Source: Marinicella pacifica
GTDB taxonomy: Bacteria; Pseudomonadota; Gammaproteobacteria; Xanthomonadales; Marinicellaceae
Reading direction: 5' to 3'
DNA length: 64,000 nt
Assembly (NCBI RefSeq): GCF_014636635.1
Contig: NZ_BMEO01000001.1
Span: 248,001 to 312,000, forward strand
In this document: positions 37,024 through 46,096 of the stretch, piece by piece
How the letters are laid out: every line of letters starts with the position of its first letter
How positions within the stretch are numbered: position 1 is the stretch's first letter
Notes under the pieces: model-generated
The model's input: the letters and a program-made list of their open reading frames with translations, nothing else
Database searches by the model: none
What the model was told of the DNA's origin: nothing
Translations under genes and position numbers: made by a program

Positions 37024-37725
37024 TTATCCGTTTTGCCCATACAATTCTTGTGCCTGTCGATACATCAGCCAGGAGGTCAGAATGTATTTGTCATTTGACT
37101 CAGGTTTGTTACCCCGGTGGGTGTGGGTAAAAAATGCCGGCGCGATCACCAATGTACCTTGTTCAGGCTGTACTGCTTTTTGTTGGTGGTAGAATTCAGT
37201 CTCGCCCCCTTCAGTGACATCGTTTAAATAAAACATCCATAACAACACCCGGTGTAAGGAATCTTGAGCCGGGTCATTGGGGTGTGGATAAAATTCTGAA
37301 TGGTAATAAAAATAACCACCCTTTTGACGCCGGTAATGCTGCAAATTGGTATTACCCAAACGAAAAACCACCTTAATCAGATTAGCCAATTCAGCGTCAT
37401 TCATCGACTGAATGTCCGCTGCTGAAATTTGTCTGGGCCCGTCAGATGACTGAACTTGTAATGCCAGCGCGCCCACCAAAACAAACGGCCATTGCCTGAC
37501 ATAGCGAATCAGTCCTTCCAACACCGCCTGATGAATGGTTTGTAGCTCATGGCGCCAATCCTCTTGCTGGTTCAACATTAAATCAAGGCTGTTTTTTTTG
37601 CTTAAATCCACACCATGGCCTGTCTGACCTTGTTTGACTTCTGTGCTGGAGGAAAATTTATCGATGCAGTGATGACAAAACGCCTTTGACAGCGCATGGG
37701 GGAAAATTCCAATAAAATCAGACAT
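37024..37725 (-). CDS. 2-oxoglutarate/Fe(II)-dependent oxygenase (prolyl 4-hydroxylase-like)
   Basis: A 233-aa protein from the ATG at 37725 (MSDFIGIFPHALSK; an in-frame ATG at 37737 adds four residues). The C-terminal half has the double-stranded beta-helix iron site. HxE-type first ligands are in YFYYHSEFYP, the conserved strand is LLWMFYLNDVTEGGETEFYH, and the distal His and 2OG-binding residue are in FFTHTHRGNKPESNDKYIL. The N-terminal half is helical. The substrate is unknown. The rpmJ gene follows it, and a structured RNA/terminator element precedes it. Confidence 0.8.
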   Translation of the reverse strand: MSDFIGIFPHALSKAFCHHCIDKFSSSTEVKQGQTGHGVDLSKKNSLDLMLNQQEDWRHELQTIHQAVLEGLIRYVRQWPFVLVGALALQVQSSDGPRQISAADIQSMNDAELANLIKVVFRLGNTNLQHYRRQKGGYFYYHSEFYPHPNDPAQDSLHRVLLWMFYLNDVTEGGETEFYHQQKAVQPEQGTLVIAPAFFTHTHRGNKPESNDKYILTSWLMYRQAQELYGQNG

Positions 37726-37770
37726 GGTGCAAACCAAAAAAGACGACAGTATAGCACAAGGATTCGGATT

Positions 37771-37799
37771 AAAAAAAAGGCGCCAAGGGATGGCGCCTT
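37771..37799 (-). terminator. Intrinsic terminator of the candidate sRNA
   Basis: An 8-bp stem AAGGCGCC/GGCGCCTT with a 7-nt loop is followed on the minus strand by eight T. The plus-strand side is not followed by a T run. Confidence 0.8.
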
Positions 37800-37900
37800 A
37801 ATCAATTCGCTGAGGAAGAGGGAGGAAAAACCTCAGCTAAGTCGTATGTGAACAGATCACATACTGAAGAAATCTTTCGATTTCTGAGGGAACAATGAAA
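37771..37900 (-). ncRNA. Candidate structured small RNA with CCUCCC loop and intrinsic terminator
   Basis: Read on the minus strand, three perfect stem-loops follow each other. AGAAATC/GATTTCT has a GAAA tetraloop (37868-37885). GTATGTGA/TCACATAC has a 5-nt loop (37844-37864). GCTGAGG/CCTCAGC has a 15-nt loop UUUUUCCUCCCUCUU (37809-37837). The terminator AAGGCGCC/GGCGCCTT plus eight T (37771-37799) comes last. The T tract and the GNRA loop fix the strand. The pyrimidine loop contains an anti-Shine-Dalgarno CCUCC. The 5' end is uncertain. It could be an independent sRNA or a transcription-attenuating leader of the oxygenase gene, whose ATG is about 45 bases downstream. I recognise no known family. 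Confidence 0.6.
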
Positions 37901-38124
37901 ACTCTATAAAAGTATTTTACATAGTTAAAATGAATATTATGTGAATAATCAATTCATTTAACCGTTTTGACCGCATTCATTTAAAAAGTTCAAATTATTT
38001 TCACTAATCTGTAAAATAAAACCGGAACCGATGCAATACTTTTACATGTTGGCTATTATAAGGGCGATATGAGGATTAACAACTGACTTTTATTATCGCT
38101 TTGGATAAATTATACTAATGGATT
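37901..38124. other. AT-rich intergenic region upstream of the LysR gene
   Basis: No gene is seen. The stretch is AT-rich and should hold the promoters of the LysR regulator (plus) and of the candidate sRNA (minus). No convincing palindrome or -35/-10 pair stands out. Confidence 0.4.
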
Positions 38125-39057
38125 ATGGCCACTCAACGTTACAAACACATCCCACCGCTGCGTGCAATTAAAGCTTTTGAGGCTTCTGCACGTTTGTTAA
38201 GTTTTACCCAAGCAGCCGACGAACTCAATGTGACTCAGGCAGCCATCAGTCATCAAATCAAAAAATTAGAGTCACTAACCGGCGTGCAACTGTTTGAGCG
38301 CATTAACCGCAGTCTAAAACTCACTTTTGAAGGTCGCATGTATTTAATCGCCATCCGTCAGGCTTTAGAAAACATCGAATCGGCCACACGTCAATTGACT
38401 AATCGAGACGCTTCAGGCACCTTAAACATTTCCGTGTTACCCTCTTTTGCCACCAAATGGCTGTCCAAAAGAATCTGGCGTTTTCAACAACAATACAAAG
38501 AATTAGATGTGCGCATTGCTTCTTTTGAATGGCTGGCTGATTTTAAAAAAGACAATTGCGATGTGGCCATTCGCTATACCAATGACGCTTCTTATCCCGG
38601 TTTAACCAGCGAATTGTTATTAAACGAAGATGTATTTCCGGTATGCAGCAAGGCTTTTTATGATGCTTTCAAAGGCCAGTTACAACCCGAAGATCTGCTT
38701 AAGGCAAAATTATGCCATGACGATTTTACAACCGAAAGCTGGAATGACTGGTTCAAAGCTGCCGGCTTAAACCCACAAGAGCCTTTGCGCGGCACCCGTT
38801 TTAGTCATATGGTCACCATGCTGGAAGCGGTGGAAAATCACCAGGGATTTGGTTTGGGTCGCACCCCTTTGGTACAGGATGATATAAACCGGGGGTTGTT
38901 GGTGGCACCCTTTGACATTAAAATTCCCGGAAAAATGGCCTATTATCTGGTTTATCCGAGCAACACCGAAAAAGACCAGAAAGTACAGATTATCCGGCAA
39001 TGGCTCATGGCAGAAGTGGACACTTTTAAAAAAACCGGACTTAATTCTGTGAATTAA
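38125..39057 (+). CDS. LysR family transcriptional regulator, GcvA-like
   Basis: A 310-aa regulator. The winged HTH at about 8-67 has the GcvA-type start IPPLRAIKAFEASARLLSFT and AADELNVTQAAISHQIKKLE. The effector domain contains PSFATKWLSKRIWRF and CDVAIRYT, a combination typical of GcvA-type regulators (glycine cleavage, beta-lactamase AmpR relatives). No target gene is adjacent: upstream lies the sRNA region, and the 3' end overlaps the convergent obg by 17 bp. Confidence 0.88.
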   Translation: MATQRYKHIPPLRAIKAFEASARLLSFTQAADELNVTQAAISHQIKKLESLTGVQLFERINRSLKLTFEGRMYLIAIRQALENIESATRQLTNRDASGTLNISVLPSFATKWLSKRIWRFQQQYKELDVRIASFEWLADFKKDNCDVAIRYTNDASYPGLTSELLLNEDVFPVCSKAFYDAFKGQLQPEDLLKAKLCHDDFTTESWNDWFKAAGLNPQEPLRGTRFSHMVTMLEAVENHQGFGLGRTPLVQDDINRGLLVAPFDIKIPGKMAYYLVYPSNTEKDQKVQIIRQWLMAEVDTFKKTGLNSVN

Positions 39058-40069
39058 ATTTAGCTTCAGACAGGTATTCTGCAATGTCTTTGATCAGAGA
39101 CTCCAAGCCTTGACGTGCCACAGAAGATATCACGTAATAAGGTCCTTGCCAGCCAATGGCTTTTACATATTCTTCAGCCATGGCACGGGCTTCTTCAGGA
39201 ACCGTTATGTCCGCTTTGGTAAATACCAACCAACGGGTTTTGTCTTGCAATTGTTCTGAAAATTTAACCAGTTCATCGCTCAACTGGTGAAACTGTTCCA
39301 CCGGACTGGGCATGCCTTCATAGGCCGGTAATTCAATTAAATGCAACAGCAATCCGGTTCGTTGTAAGTGTTTCAGAAACTGAATACCCAAACCCGCACC
39401 CTCTGCGGCACCTTCAATAACACCGGGAATATCAGCCACCACAAAACTGGTTTCCGCATCAATTTTAACCACGCCCAAAGCCGGATAAAGGGTGGTGAAC
39501 GGGTAATCGGCAATTTTAGGTTTGGCCTGTGAAACCGCATCCACAAAAGTTGACTTACCGGCATTAGGAAACCCCAGCAGGCCCACATCAGCAAGCACTT
39601 TCAATTCCAGCTTCAAGGTACGTTGCTGGCCTGGTTTACCGGATGTAAATTGTTTCGGGGCGCGATTGACTGAACTTTTAAAATGCATGTTCCCCAAGCC
39701 GCCGTCTCCGCCTTTGGCCACCACCAACTTTTGTTCATGTTGTGTGATGTCTGCCAGCTTTTCATCGGTTTCCAAATCATAGACTTCTGTACCGGTGGGC
39801 ACCTTAATAACGATGTCTTGACCACTTTTTCCGTACTGCTGCCGGCCACGACCGGATTCGCCTTTGGGAGCTTCAAAATGTCGCTGGTGTCTGAAATCAA
39901 CCAGTGTGTTTAATCCACGGTCGCCCATCAAAACCACGTCACCGCCCCGGCCGCCGTCACCGCCGTCAGGACCACCGTACGGAATAAACTTTTCACGGCG
40001 AAAGCTGGCCGAACCACTGCCACCATTGCCGGCTTTAACGGTTATTTCAACTTCATCAACAAATTTCAT
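39041..40069 (-). CDS. obg: GTPase Obg/CgtA
   Basis: A 342-aa essential ribosome-assembly GTPase. The N-terminal Obg fold is glycine-rich (VEITVKAGNGGSGSASFRRE, GGPDGGDGGRGGDV). The G domain has GFPNAGKSTF (about 166-175), switch II DIPGVIEGAAEGAGLG and FTKAD. It lacks the long acidic C-terminal tail of E. coli ObgE. It follows rplU-rpmA in the conserved order, but a terminator lies between rpmA and obg, so expression is partly by readthrough or its own promoter. Confidence 0.96.
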   Translation of the reverse strand: MKFVDEVEITVKAGNGGSGSASFRREKFIPYGGPDGGDGGRGGDVVLMGDRGLNTLVDFRHQRHFEAPKGESGRGRQQYGKSGQDIVIKVPTGTEVYDLETDEKLADITQHEQKLVVAKGGDGGLGNMHFKSSVNRAPKQFTSGKPGQQRTLKLELKVLADVGLLGFPNAGKSTFVDAVSQAKPKIADYPFTTLYPALGVVKIDAETSFVVADIPGVIEGAAEGAGLGIQFLKHLQRTGLLLHLIELPAYEGMPSPVEQFHQLSDELVKFSEQLQDKTRWLVFTKADITVPEEARAMAEEYVKAIGWQGPYYVISSVARQGLESLIKDIAEYLSEAKFNSQN

Positions 40070-40094
40070 GGTGTTTCATCATATGTTTGGCATA

Positions 40095-40125
40095 AAAAAA
40101 GCCCACTGAAACAGTGAGCTTTTTA
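40095..40125 (-). terminator. Terminator between rpmA and obg
   Basis: On the minus strand the stem AAAAAGCTCACTG/CAGTGGGCTTTTT (one mismatch) has a 3-nt loop and a T run. It follows the rpmA stop and precedes obg, so it may reduce obg expression relative to the ribosomal proteins. Confidence 0.75.
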
Positions 40126-40143
40126 AATTTATTGTAACGTGTT

Positions 40144-40404
40144 TCAGTTCTGTGTTTCAACCGAAACATATTGTCTGTAGTTTTTGCCTTTTTTGGCAAA
40201 TTTAACCACACCGTCTTTCAAGGCATATAATGTGTGGTCTCTGCCCACACCAACATTATCACCGGCGTGAAATTTTGTCCCACGCTGACGCACTAAAATG
40301 TTACCGGCCAAAACACTCTGACCACCATACATTTTAACGCCCAGAAACTTAGGATTCGAATCGCGACCGTTGTCTGTACTACCTGCTGCTTTCTTATGTG
40401 CCAT
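40144..40404 (-). CDS. rpmA: 50S ribosomal protein L27
   Basis: An 86-aa protein starting [20 protein letters not shown], with [19 protein letters not shown] and [13 protein letters not shown]. It has the normal length and the N-terminal tail that reaches the peptidyl-transferase centre, with no Firmicutes-type cleavable extension. It lies 10 bp after rplU. Confidence 0.97.
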   Translation of the reverse strand: MAHKKAAGSTDNGRDSNPKFLGVKMYGGQSVLAGNILVRQRGTKFHAGDNVGVGRDHTLYALKDGVVKFAKKGKNYRQYVSVETQN

Positions 40405-40414
40405 GACTAACCCC

Positions 40415-40723
40415 TTATCCTATGCTTGTGATTTTTAATTCAGTAAAATTCTGACGGTGACCCATGCGTTTCATGTGGTGCTTACGTCGCTTAAATTTAA
40501 TGATGCGTACTTTTTTACCGCGACCGTGAGACAACACTTCAGCCGAGACTTTTTTACCGTCCAGCAAAGGTGTGCCAATTTCAAATTTTTCGCCGTCAGA
40601 CAGCATCAGCACCTGATCCAATTCCACGGTATCACCCGCTTCTGCTTTCAAGGTTTCAACTTTAATAATGTCGCCGGCTTTAACGCGGTATTGCTTGCCG
40701 CCTGTCGCTACAACTGCGTGCAT
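40415..40723 (-). CDS. rplU: 50S ribosomal protein L21
   Basis: A 102-aa protein from the ATG at 40723 ([18 protein letters not shown]). An in-frame ATG at 40753 would add ten residues foreign to the family. The C-terminal block [20 protein letters not shown] is typical. It is the first gene of rplU-rpmA(-obg). Confidence 0.96.
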   Translation of the reverse strand: MHAVVATGGKQYRVKAGDIIKVETLKAEAGDTVELDQVLMLSDGEKFEIGTPLLDGKKVSAEVLSHGRGKKVRIIKFKRRKHHMKRMGHRQNFTELKITSIG

Positions 40724-40818
40724 GAAACTACTCCAATTCGGTTGTTCTTTCAAAGAGCGGGGATTTTACTTAACTTAATCGCTCAGGTCAACTCATTATT
40801 GGTGATTTTAATCACCCT

Positions 40819-41568
40819 TCAGGATAATGATAATATGACCACAATCAATAGCAACAAACCAAGCAACAACGTTATCCACCAAGAATGCGTGCGCCAGGAT
40901 TGGGCTGTTTTTGCTGGCTGTGGTGAGGTTTCATTCAGGGACTCGCTCAACATCACATTGCGGGGATGTGACGGACTGAATTTTGAAAAGCCTGAGTGAC
41001 CGGGACATTCAACGCGCAATAACAAATCTTTATAGGCAATGCGATCACCGTTTTTGAGCCAGATATTTTCAACCGATTGGCCGTTGACCCGTATGGATTG
41101 GTTATTTGTCACCAGGGCCAGTTGTCCTTCGGACCGATAAATATGCCAACCATCCGCATGGTGAAAATGTGACTTAACAAATTGTCCGTTGTGAGCGCCG
41201 GACAAGGGTCTGATGCCAAACACGGATGAATGCTCATCGGCCGATTGCTGGTCTTCAAAGGCATCCGTTTGTTTAACGGTTTTGGGTATATAGTTATCAT
41301 CCACTAAATACATTTTAATGTCTGAAACCTCAATACCATCACCGGCATACAACAAACAACCGTTTTCAATGCGTTCACCATTGACACGAATGGGTGCCGA
41401 CTCGATCTTTAAAACATAACCGTAGCCTGTGTCGGTGATTGAAGCATGAACACCCCAGACTTCCGGCCGATTCAGCTGAACCTGACAGTCCTCATCATTG
41501 CCAATGCGCAACACACCTTTTAGAGGTATGTCAAAAGCTGCATCACTGTGTTCTATCGTTAACTTCAT
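40819..41568 (-). CDS. FHA-domain protein with C-terminal membrane anchor
   Basis: A 249-aa protein with two FHA-like segments. Residues about 1-85 (GVLRIGNDEDCQVQLNRPEV, VHASITD, IRVNGERIENG) keep the RIG and H pattern of phosphothreonine-binding loops. Residues about 110-190 (GWHIYRSEGQLALVTNN, IRVNGQSVENIWLKNGDRI) look like a degenerate second copy. A membrane helix at about 226-248 ends the protein, so the FHA parts face the cytoplasm. A phosphothreonine partner, for example of the kinase encoded at 21 kb, is conceivable but only inferred. Confidence 0.75.
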   Translation of the reverse strand: MKLTIEHSDAAFDIPLKGVLRIGNDEDCQVQLNRPEVWGVHASITDTGYGYVLKIESAPIRVNGERIENGCLLYAGDGIEVSDIKMYLVDDNYIPKTVKQTDAFEDQQSADEHSSVFGIRPLSGAHNGQFVKSHFHHADGWHIYRSEGQLALVTNNQSIRVNGQSVENIWLKNGDRIAYKDLLLRVECPGHSGFSKFSPSHPRNVMLSESLNETSPQPAKTAQSWRTHSWWITLLLGLLLLIVVILSLS

Positions 41569-41803
41569 AGACCTGTGATTTTAGACTGATTAGAAAAAGA
41601 GTGCCAAACATTAAGCCACCAAAACGAAATAAAATAGCATATATTTGGGTTGAGGTGACTGATTCACACTAAAATTGTGACCCATTAGTCAGAATTGGTC
41701 TTTTCATTGGCTTTTTTCATAAATTTCAATAAAATAACTTCACAACCCTTGCTGACACCTCATCACGGTAAAGGTTTTCTTATTAGAACTCAGGGAAAAG
41801 ACA

Positions 41804-42958
41804 TTGTCATTGATGCATAGACAAATTATTTATTGGATTCTCTTTATTGTGATGTCTTTGCTGACGGCGTTCATCGTAACAAGACAACAAAGCGTCCAGT
41901 CAGATTTAAGCCAGCCGCTGTCGCCGATTAATGTGACCACCTCATTTGAAGTTTTACCGGGACTTTATTACCAATCCAATGGTCTTTTTCACCTCGATTT
42001 ATCCGGGATCAACCACTTATCGCTGCCGTTAAAGAAATGGCCACTCACACCTTCCCAATACGCTTATCTGGTGATTAAGGATTTTCATGGTTATCAGCGC
42101 GTGCACCTTTATTTAACCGCAGAAATAGAGTCCGAAGGACAAGCAACCACATCTTACAGACAAAAACTTGTCAATAACGCCAACTCCATTAACACACTGG
42201 ATTCAGTATGGTTGAAGACTGAAAACCTGTCCGATGTAAGACTGGTGATTGAAAAAAATGATGCCTTGGGTTTTTCTCAGTCCACTGACAATCAAATTGG
42301 CTGGTCGTCCATTCAGTTTATGTCCGATGATATGGTTTCTTCCACACAACAGATAACCGCCGGATTGTTGTCCTTCAATCCCTTGAGTTATGCGTCAATC
42401 AATATATACAACCTGGATAACAATGCCTCATTTCAAAAGTTATTGACCGTCATTGCGGTCAGCCTCTTTATTATGGTTGTCTTATATCTTATGCTTAAAC
42501 CAAAGGCCGGTCATCTGATGGCCGGGGTTGTTTTATTGTGGTTGCTTGCGAGCATTCCTTACGGATTTAATTTTATTCATCAAAGTCAGTTTAATGAACA
42601 ACGGTTTGCAGAAAACAGTCCATTTCTCAATCAGACTGATCGGCTTTTATTCGCCATGGCTGATGAAATTCAAAACATGATCGGTCAGCATGCAACACCG
42701 ACAAAGGAAACCAAAATCATGATCATGGGTGGGGACGATTTCAGTAAAAAACGTTTGAATTTCCATTTATTAAACCACAACACGGGAATTATTGGCGACA
42801 TAGAATCCTGGCAACAACGCCCTGCCGAATCGGACAGTTATGCTATTTTACTGCCACCATTTAATGAACTGTGTGATACAGAAGCGACCACCCCCGCAAC
42901 GAACAGCATAGAAAACAGACTAAAAAACACCACCCGCTATTGTTTAAAACACCGATGA
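41804..42958 (+). CDS. Membrane protein of unknown function, paired with a GT39-like protein
   Basis: A 384-aa protein not matched to a family. It has an N-terminal helix (about 8-26), an extended region with many beta-type segments (about 40-215) and two adjacent helices (about 213-255). The following C-terminal part contains MGGDDFSKKRLNFHLLNHN. A TTG at 41804 has an AGGGAAA ribosome site at good spacing; an ATG at 41813 is the alternative. The stop overlaps the next start (ATGA), so it probably works with that polytopic protein in envelope polysaccharide or glycolipid synthesis (inference). Confidence 0.6.
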   Translation: MSLMHRQIIYWILFIVMSLLTAFIVTRQQSVQSDLSQPLSPINVTTSFEVLPGLYYQSNGLFHLDLSGINHLSLPLKKWPLTPSQYAYLVIKDFHGYQRVHLYLTAEIESEGQATTSYRQKLVNNANSINTLDSVWLKTENLSDVRLVIEKNDALGFSQSTDNQIGWSSIQFMSDDMVSSTQQITAGLLSFNPLSYASINIYNLDNNASFQKLLTVIAVSLFIMVVLYLMLKPKAGHLMAGVVLLWLLASIPYGFNFIHQSQFNEQRFAENSPFLNQTDRLLFAMADEIQNMIGQHATPTKETKIMIMGGDDFSKKRLNFHLLNHNTGIIGDIESWQQRPAESDSYAILLPPFNELCDTEATTPATNSIENRLKNTTRYCLKHR

Positions 42959-44355
42959 AAACACTTTTTTTCATTTTTGCTTACACCCTATATTTTATGT
43001 CGCTGGGCATTGGCTTCAGACTTGCGGTTATTAAGTTTATGGGAATTGATCTCCATAAGCGGCGCTTATCCAACTTATTGGCCCATGGTTTATTCACCGG
43101 ATTGCTAATCCATGTGCTCATACTCAATCTGTTACAACTGTCAGGCAGCCACAACGCATTGGTTTTGAGCGTTATGGCTCTAATTTTTCTGGCTTGCGTG
43201 ATTTATACGTTTTATGTCACTGTTAAAAGTGGGACTATTCACAATTCAACCCGTATTAACCACCAACAGGTCATCACCATCACAGCCATCATGTTGGCTT
43301 CCGGTGTTATGATTTACAACAGTTATTATGTGCCCAATTTGGCCTGGGACACCTGGACCGTGTGGGTTGCACGTGCCAAACAATGGTATTTTCATGGCTT
43401 GTCTGTGAATTTTGTGCAACCGCATGAATGGTTAAAATTAAACGAAAGTCTGCTTAATTTATCCTCACATTATCCCGACGGACTGTCATTGATTATCTAT
43501 CCCATGTTATATGTCAGTGACACCGCCAAGCCCATGCTTTTGGGTTTGTATCTGGTTATATACGGATTTTTGGTTTTACTGATGTGCAATCGTTTACAGA
43601 AATTACAAGCACCTTTGACCACGCGGCTGTTTTTGGTGCTGGTCATGTACAGCACACCTCTAATGGTCAATCATTTGTTATTGCCGGGTTACGCCGATTT
43701 AATCATGGCGGTCTATATCTTGCTGATTATGTTGAGTCTGCTGGATTACAATGATATGCCCAAGCCCGCTTTACGCCTGGTCATTATCGCCTACGCATTG
43801 ATGTTACCCATGATAAAACTGGAAGGTTGGGTCTGGCTTATGGTTTTTGTGTTTAGCCACACGTTTATTATGTGGTTTAACATAAGGCAGCGATTGCTCA
43901 TATTGTCAGTCATGGCCGCTGTTTTTGTTCTTTGGTGGCTGACTGGTGGTATATCTTGGGACACCCCGTTTGGTCCGCTCATCATCACGCCGCAGGAAAT
44001 TAATTTATTGAACAAGGCTTATGTGTCCTTTGCGTTCACCGATGTCAGCGGTGCGCTGATTGCCGGCTTATTATGGCAGTTTAACTGGTCTTTGCTGTGG
44101 CTTGGTCTGCCTTTTTTAGTGGTTTATATGGTGGCTTTTAAACACAACAAAGCCCAACAGGTAAGCCATTTGTTTTTTGGTCTGGCGCTGGCACTGATTA
44201 TTAGCTTGTTTTATTTAACACCGGCCGCCAAATACGCGCTGGATTTTACCGCCATTAACCGCGTTATCCTGCAGTTGATGCCGTGTTATATCTTTCTTTT
44301 GTTTAGTTTACTGACTGTGTTCATTAATAAAGCCGGGTCAAGCTCATCAGACTGA
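42955..44355 (+). CDS. Polytopic membrane protein, glycosyltransferase-39-like
   Basis: A 466-aa protein with about 11 hydrophobic helices. The loop PNLAWDTWTVWVARAKQWYF, with its Asp, recalls the first periplasmic loop of GT-C (PMT/ArnT-like) transferases, in which an early acidic residue is catalytic. A match to a defined family is not certain. ATG at 42955 overlaps the upstream stop; the frame also extends to a TTG at 42940. It converges on the M49-like gene with a 16-bp gap. Confidence 0.6.
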   Translation: MKTLFFIFAYTLYFMSLGIGFRLAVIKFMGIDLHKRRLSNLLAHGLFTGLLIHVLILNLLQLSGSHNALVLSVMALIFLACVIYTFYVTVKSGTIHNSTRINHQQVITITAIMLASGVMIYNSYYVPNLAWDTWTVWVARAKQWYFHGLSVNFVQPHEWLKLNESLLNLSSHYPDGLSLIIYPMLYVSDTAKPMLLGLYLVIYGFLVLLMCNRLQKLQAPLTTRLFLVLVMYSTPLMVNHLLLPGYADLIMAVYILLIMLSLLDYNDMPKPALRLVIIAYALMLPMIKLEGWVWLMVFVFSHTFIMWFNIRQRLLILSVMAAVFVLWWLTGGISWDTPFGPLIITPQEINLLNKAYVSFAFTDVSGALIAGLLWQFNWSLLWLGLPFLVVYMVAFKHNKAQQVSHLFFGLALALIISLFYLTPAAKYALDFTAINRVILQLMPCYIFLLFSLLTVFINKAGSSSSD

Positions 44356-44371
44356 CCCGGCGCACCGTTTT

Positions 44372-46096
44372 TTATTTCAGATTTTCTTCACCTTGTTGAA
44401 ACACGATATCAACCGGAATTCCGGCTTTGTGTATGGTGTTCAGGGCTTTTTCAAGTTGCGGGCTTTGCTGACCGTCCTGCTTAAACCAGTTTGCCACAGC
44501 CTGATAATCACCGTCACCCTGTAAGGTTAATATTTTATCGGATAAAGCGGCAATGGCGGCCGACATTTTTTCAGGGTTAACCGAATAATGTCCGCTTTGT
44601 TCATCATAATTAAATGCCCCCTGCTCAGCAAAATAATTAAAGCGCAATAAATTGGCAACACCGTGGGCTGAACTTGAACCAAAGCGCACTGAACGAAAGA
44701 TACCGGCCATAAAAGTGGTGTAATAATCCATCAGCTCACCGCCCTCCAATTCACCCATTCGGTGAAGCTTTTCCACCATATACAAACCCAGAATGTCGGC
44801 TTTGCCCTCTTCCACGGCGCCGGCATACTCTTTTAAGGCAGCGCGGACAGTACCGGCTCCGTCCAGTGTGTTTTTGATACCCAAACCATGGGCCACTTCA
44901 TGAAACATGGTGTTGGCAAAAAACGCCTCAAAGGTGATGTGCTTTCGTTGCTCAGGCACCACCAGTTCCCGGGCAATGGGTAACAGGATTTTCTCAAATT
45001 TAGCATGCATGGCGTTTTTTAATTGCAAACGCCGGGTGCCCTTTTCCAACTGCACCTGCTCATCATTGGGTAAATTAATGGCAATGGTTTTGCTGCCGGC
45101 ATTGGCGTCACCGGCATAATACAGCGCATCATAGGCGTTTAAATCCGAATCAGTTCCGGGTGTTTCTTGTTTATATTGTTCCGCCACCGGTAATTCAGCC
45201 TGTAACTGCGGTAAAAACTGAGCGTATTTGGCTAACTTTTTGCTCCATTGTTTATCTTTTATAAGCACAAAAGCTTCATAGGCCGCTTTATACCCGAATA
45301 ACTGATCTTCATAAGTCTCAATGGGTCCGATAACCACATCAACGGCATTGTTTTTCATATCAAGCCAGGCCCGATCTGAGGCTTGGTACTCATCATTTAA
45401 CAAGGCCTGGGCTCGTAATTGTAAGTAGTTTTTAAAGTCATCGTCCTCAGCTAATTTGGCGGCTTTGCGTAAATAATCAGCGGCTTTGGATACACGGTCC
45501 TGATAAGCCACATGGTAAGGAATAGCCTGTAAACGACCGTCCTCGTCGGTTCTCACCAAGGTGTATAAGTCTTTTAAAGCATCCGTTGCCTGTTCATCAA
45601 ACTGTTCTTTGGTCATTTCCGGCGGATAAAACCGGGCGCCCGGTGGTTTTTGGCCGTAGCCTTCAATAAACGGCGCATCACCGTTTAACCGGTCCCATGG
45701 ACCGTAATTGATTTCGGCGTATCGTCTTAATGCAGGGTCCTCAATACTGTCCAGCAAATCGTCTTTATCACCATAACTTTGCAACCAAAACAAATCATCC
45801 ATGACTTTGGCTGCCTTGATGAGGTAAGACAACATTTTTTGTTGATTTTCACTGAGGTGACTCAGATCAGAAGTCAGCGTAAAAGGTGCATATTTGGCCA
45901 ATAAGGACGCGCCTTCACTTTTGTTAATTGCCTTTTTCATGTCCTCGGGTTTGGGGTCATGTTGATAGGCGACTTCTTTTACGGTTATTTCTTCGGCTGC
46001 TACCGGCTGATTAATTTCAGATTGATCTGTCTCTGATGACTGCTGACAGGCACCCAGCAGCAGTATCAAAGGTATCAGGAAAAGTGTGTTTTTCAT
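44372..46096 (-). CDS. M49-related (dipeptidyl-peptidase III-like) zinc peptidase lipoprotein
   Basis: A 574-aa protein starting at ATG 46096 with a lipoprotein signal (LILLLGAC, lipidated Cys about residue 15). The C-terminal half has FFANTMFHEVAHGLGIKN (about residue 395) and, about 35 residues later, EEGKADILGLYMVE. These correspond to the zinc-binding regions of M49 peptidases. Classical M49 enzymes have HExxxH (HELLGH), whereas this one has HEVAH (HExxH). The gene ends the DUF2304-GT4 run; its ATG overlaps the GT4 stop (ATGA). Confidence 0.78.
   Translation of the reverse strand: MKNTLFLIPLILLLGACQQSSETDQSEINQPVAAEEITVKEVAYQHDPKPEDMKKAINKSEGASLLAKYAPFTLTSDLSHLSENQQKMLSYLIKAAKVMDDLFWLQSYGDKDDLLDSIEDPALRRYAEINYGPWDRLNGDAPFIEGYGQKPPGARFYPPEMTKEQFDEQATDALKDLYTLVRTDEDGRLQAIPYHVAYQDRVSKAADYLRKAAKLAEDDDFKNYLQLRAQALLNDEYQASDRAWLDMKNNAVDVVIGPIETYEDQLFGYKAAYEAFVLIKDKQWSKKLAKYAQFLPQLQAELPVAEQYKQETPGTDSDLNAYDALYYAGDANAGSKTIAINLPNDEQVQLEKGTRRLQLKNAMHAKFEKILLPIARELVVPEQRKHITFEAFFANTMFHEVAHGLGIKNTLDGAGTVRAALKEYAGAVEEGKADILGLYMVEKLHRMGELEGGELMDYYTTFMAGIFRSVRFGSSSAHGVANLLRFNYFAEQGAFNYDEQSGHYSVNPEKMSAAIAALSDKILTLQGDGDYQAVANWFKQDGQQSPQLEKALNTIHKAGIPVDIVFQQGEENLK

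Noticed and set aside
37809-37837. RsmY/CsrB-type sRNA because of GGA in the loop
   Set aside because: GGA appears only on the plus strand; the terminator T run and GNRA loop put the RNA on the minus strand, where the loop is CCUCC.
40457-40999. Plus-strand open frame of 180 codons across rplU and the FHA gene
   Set aside because: It is antisense to two conserved genes; the frame is a by-product of their codon use.
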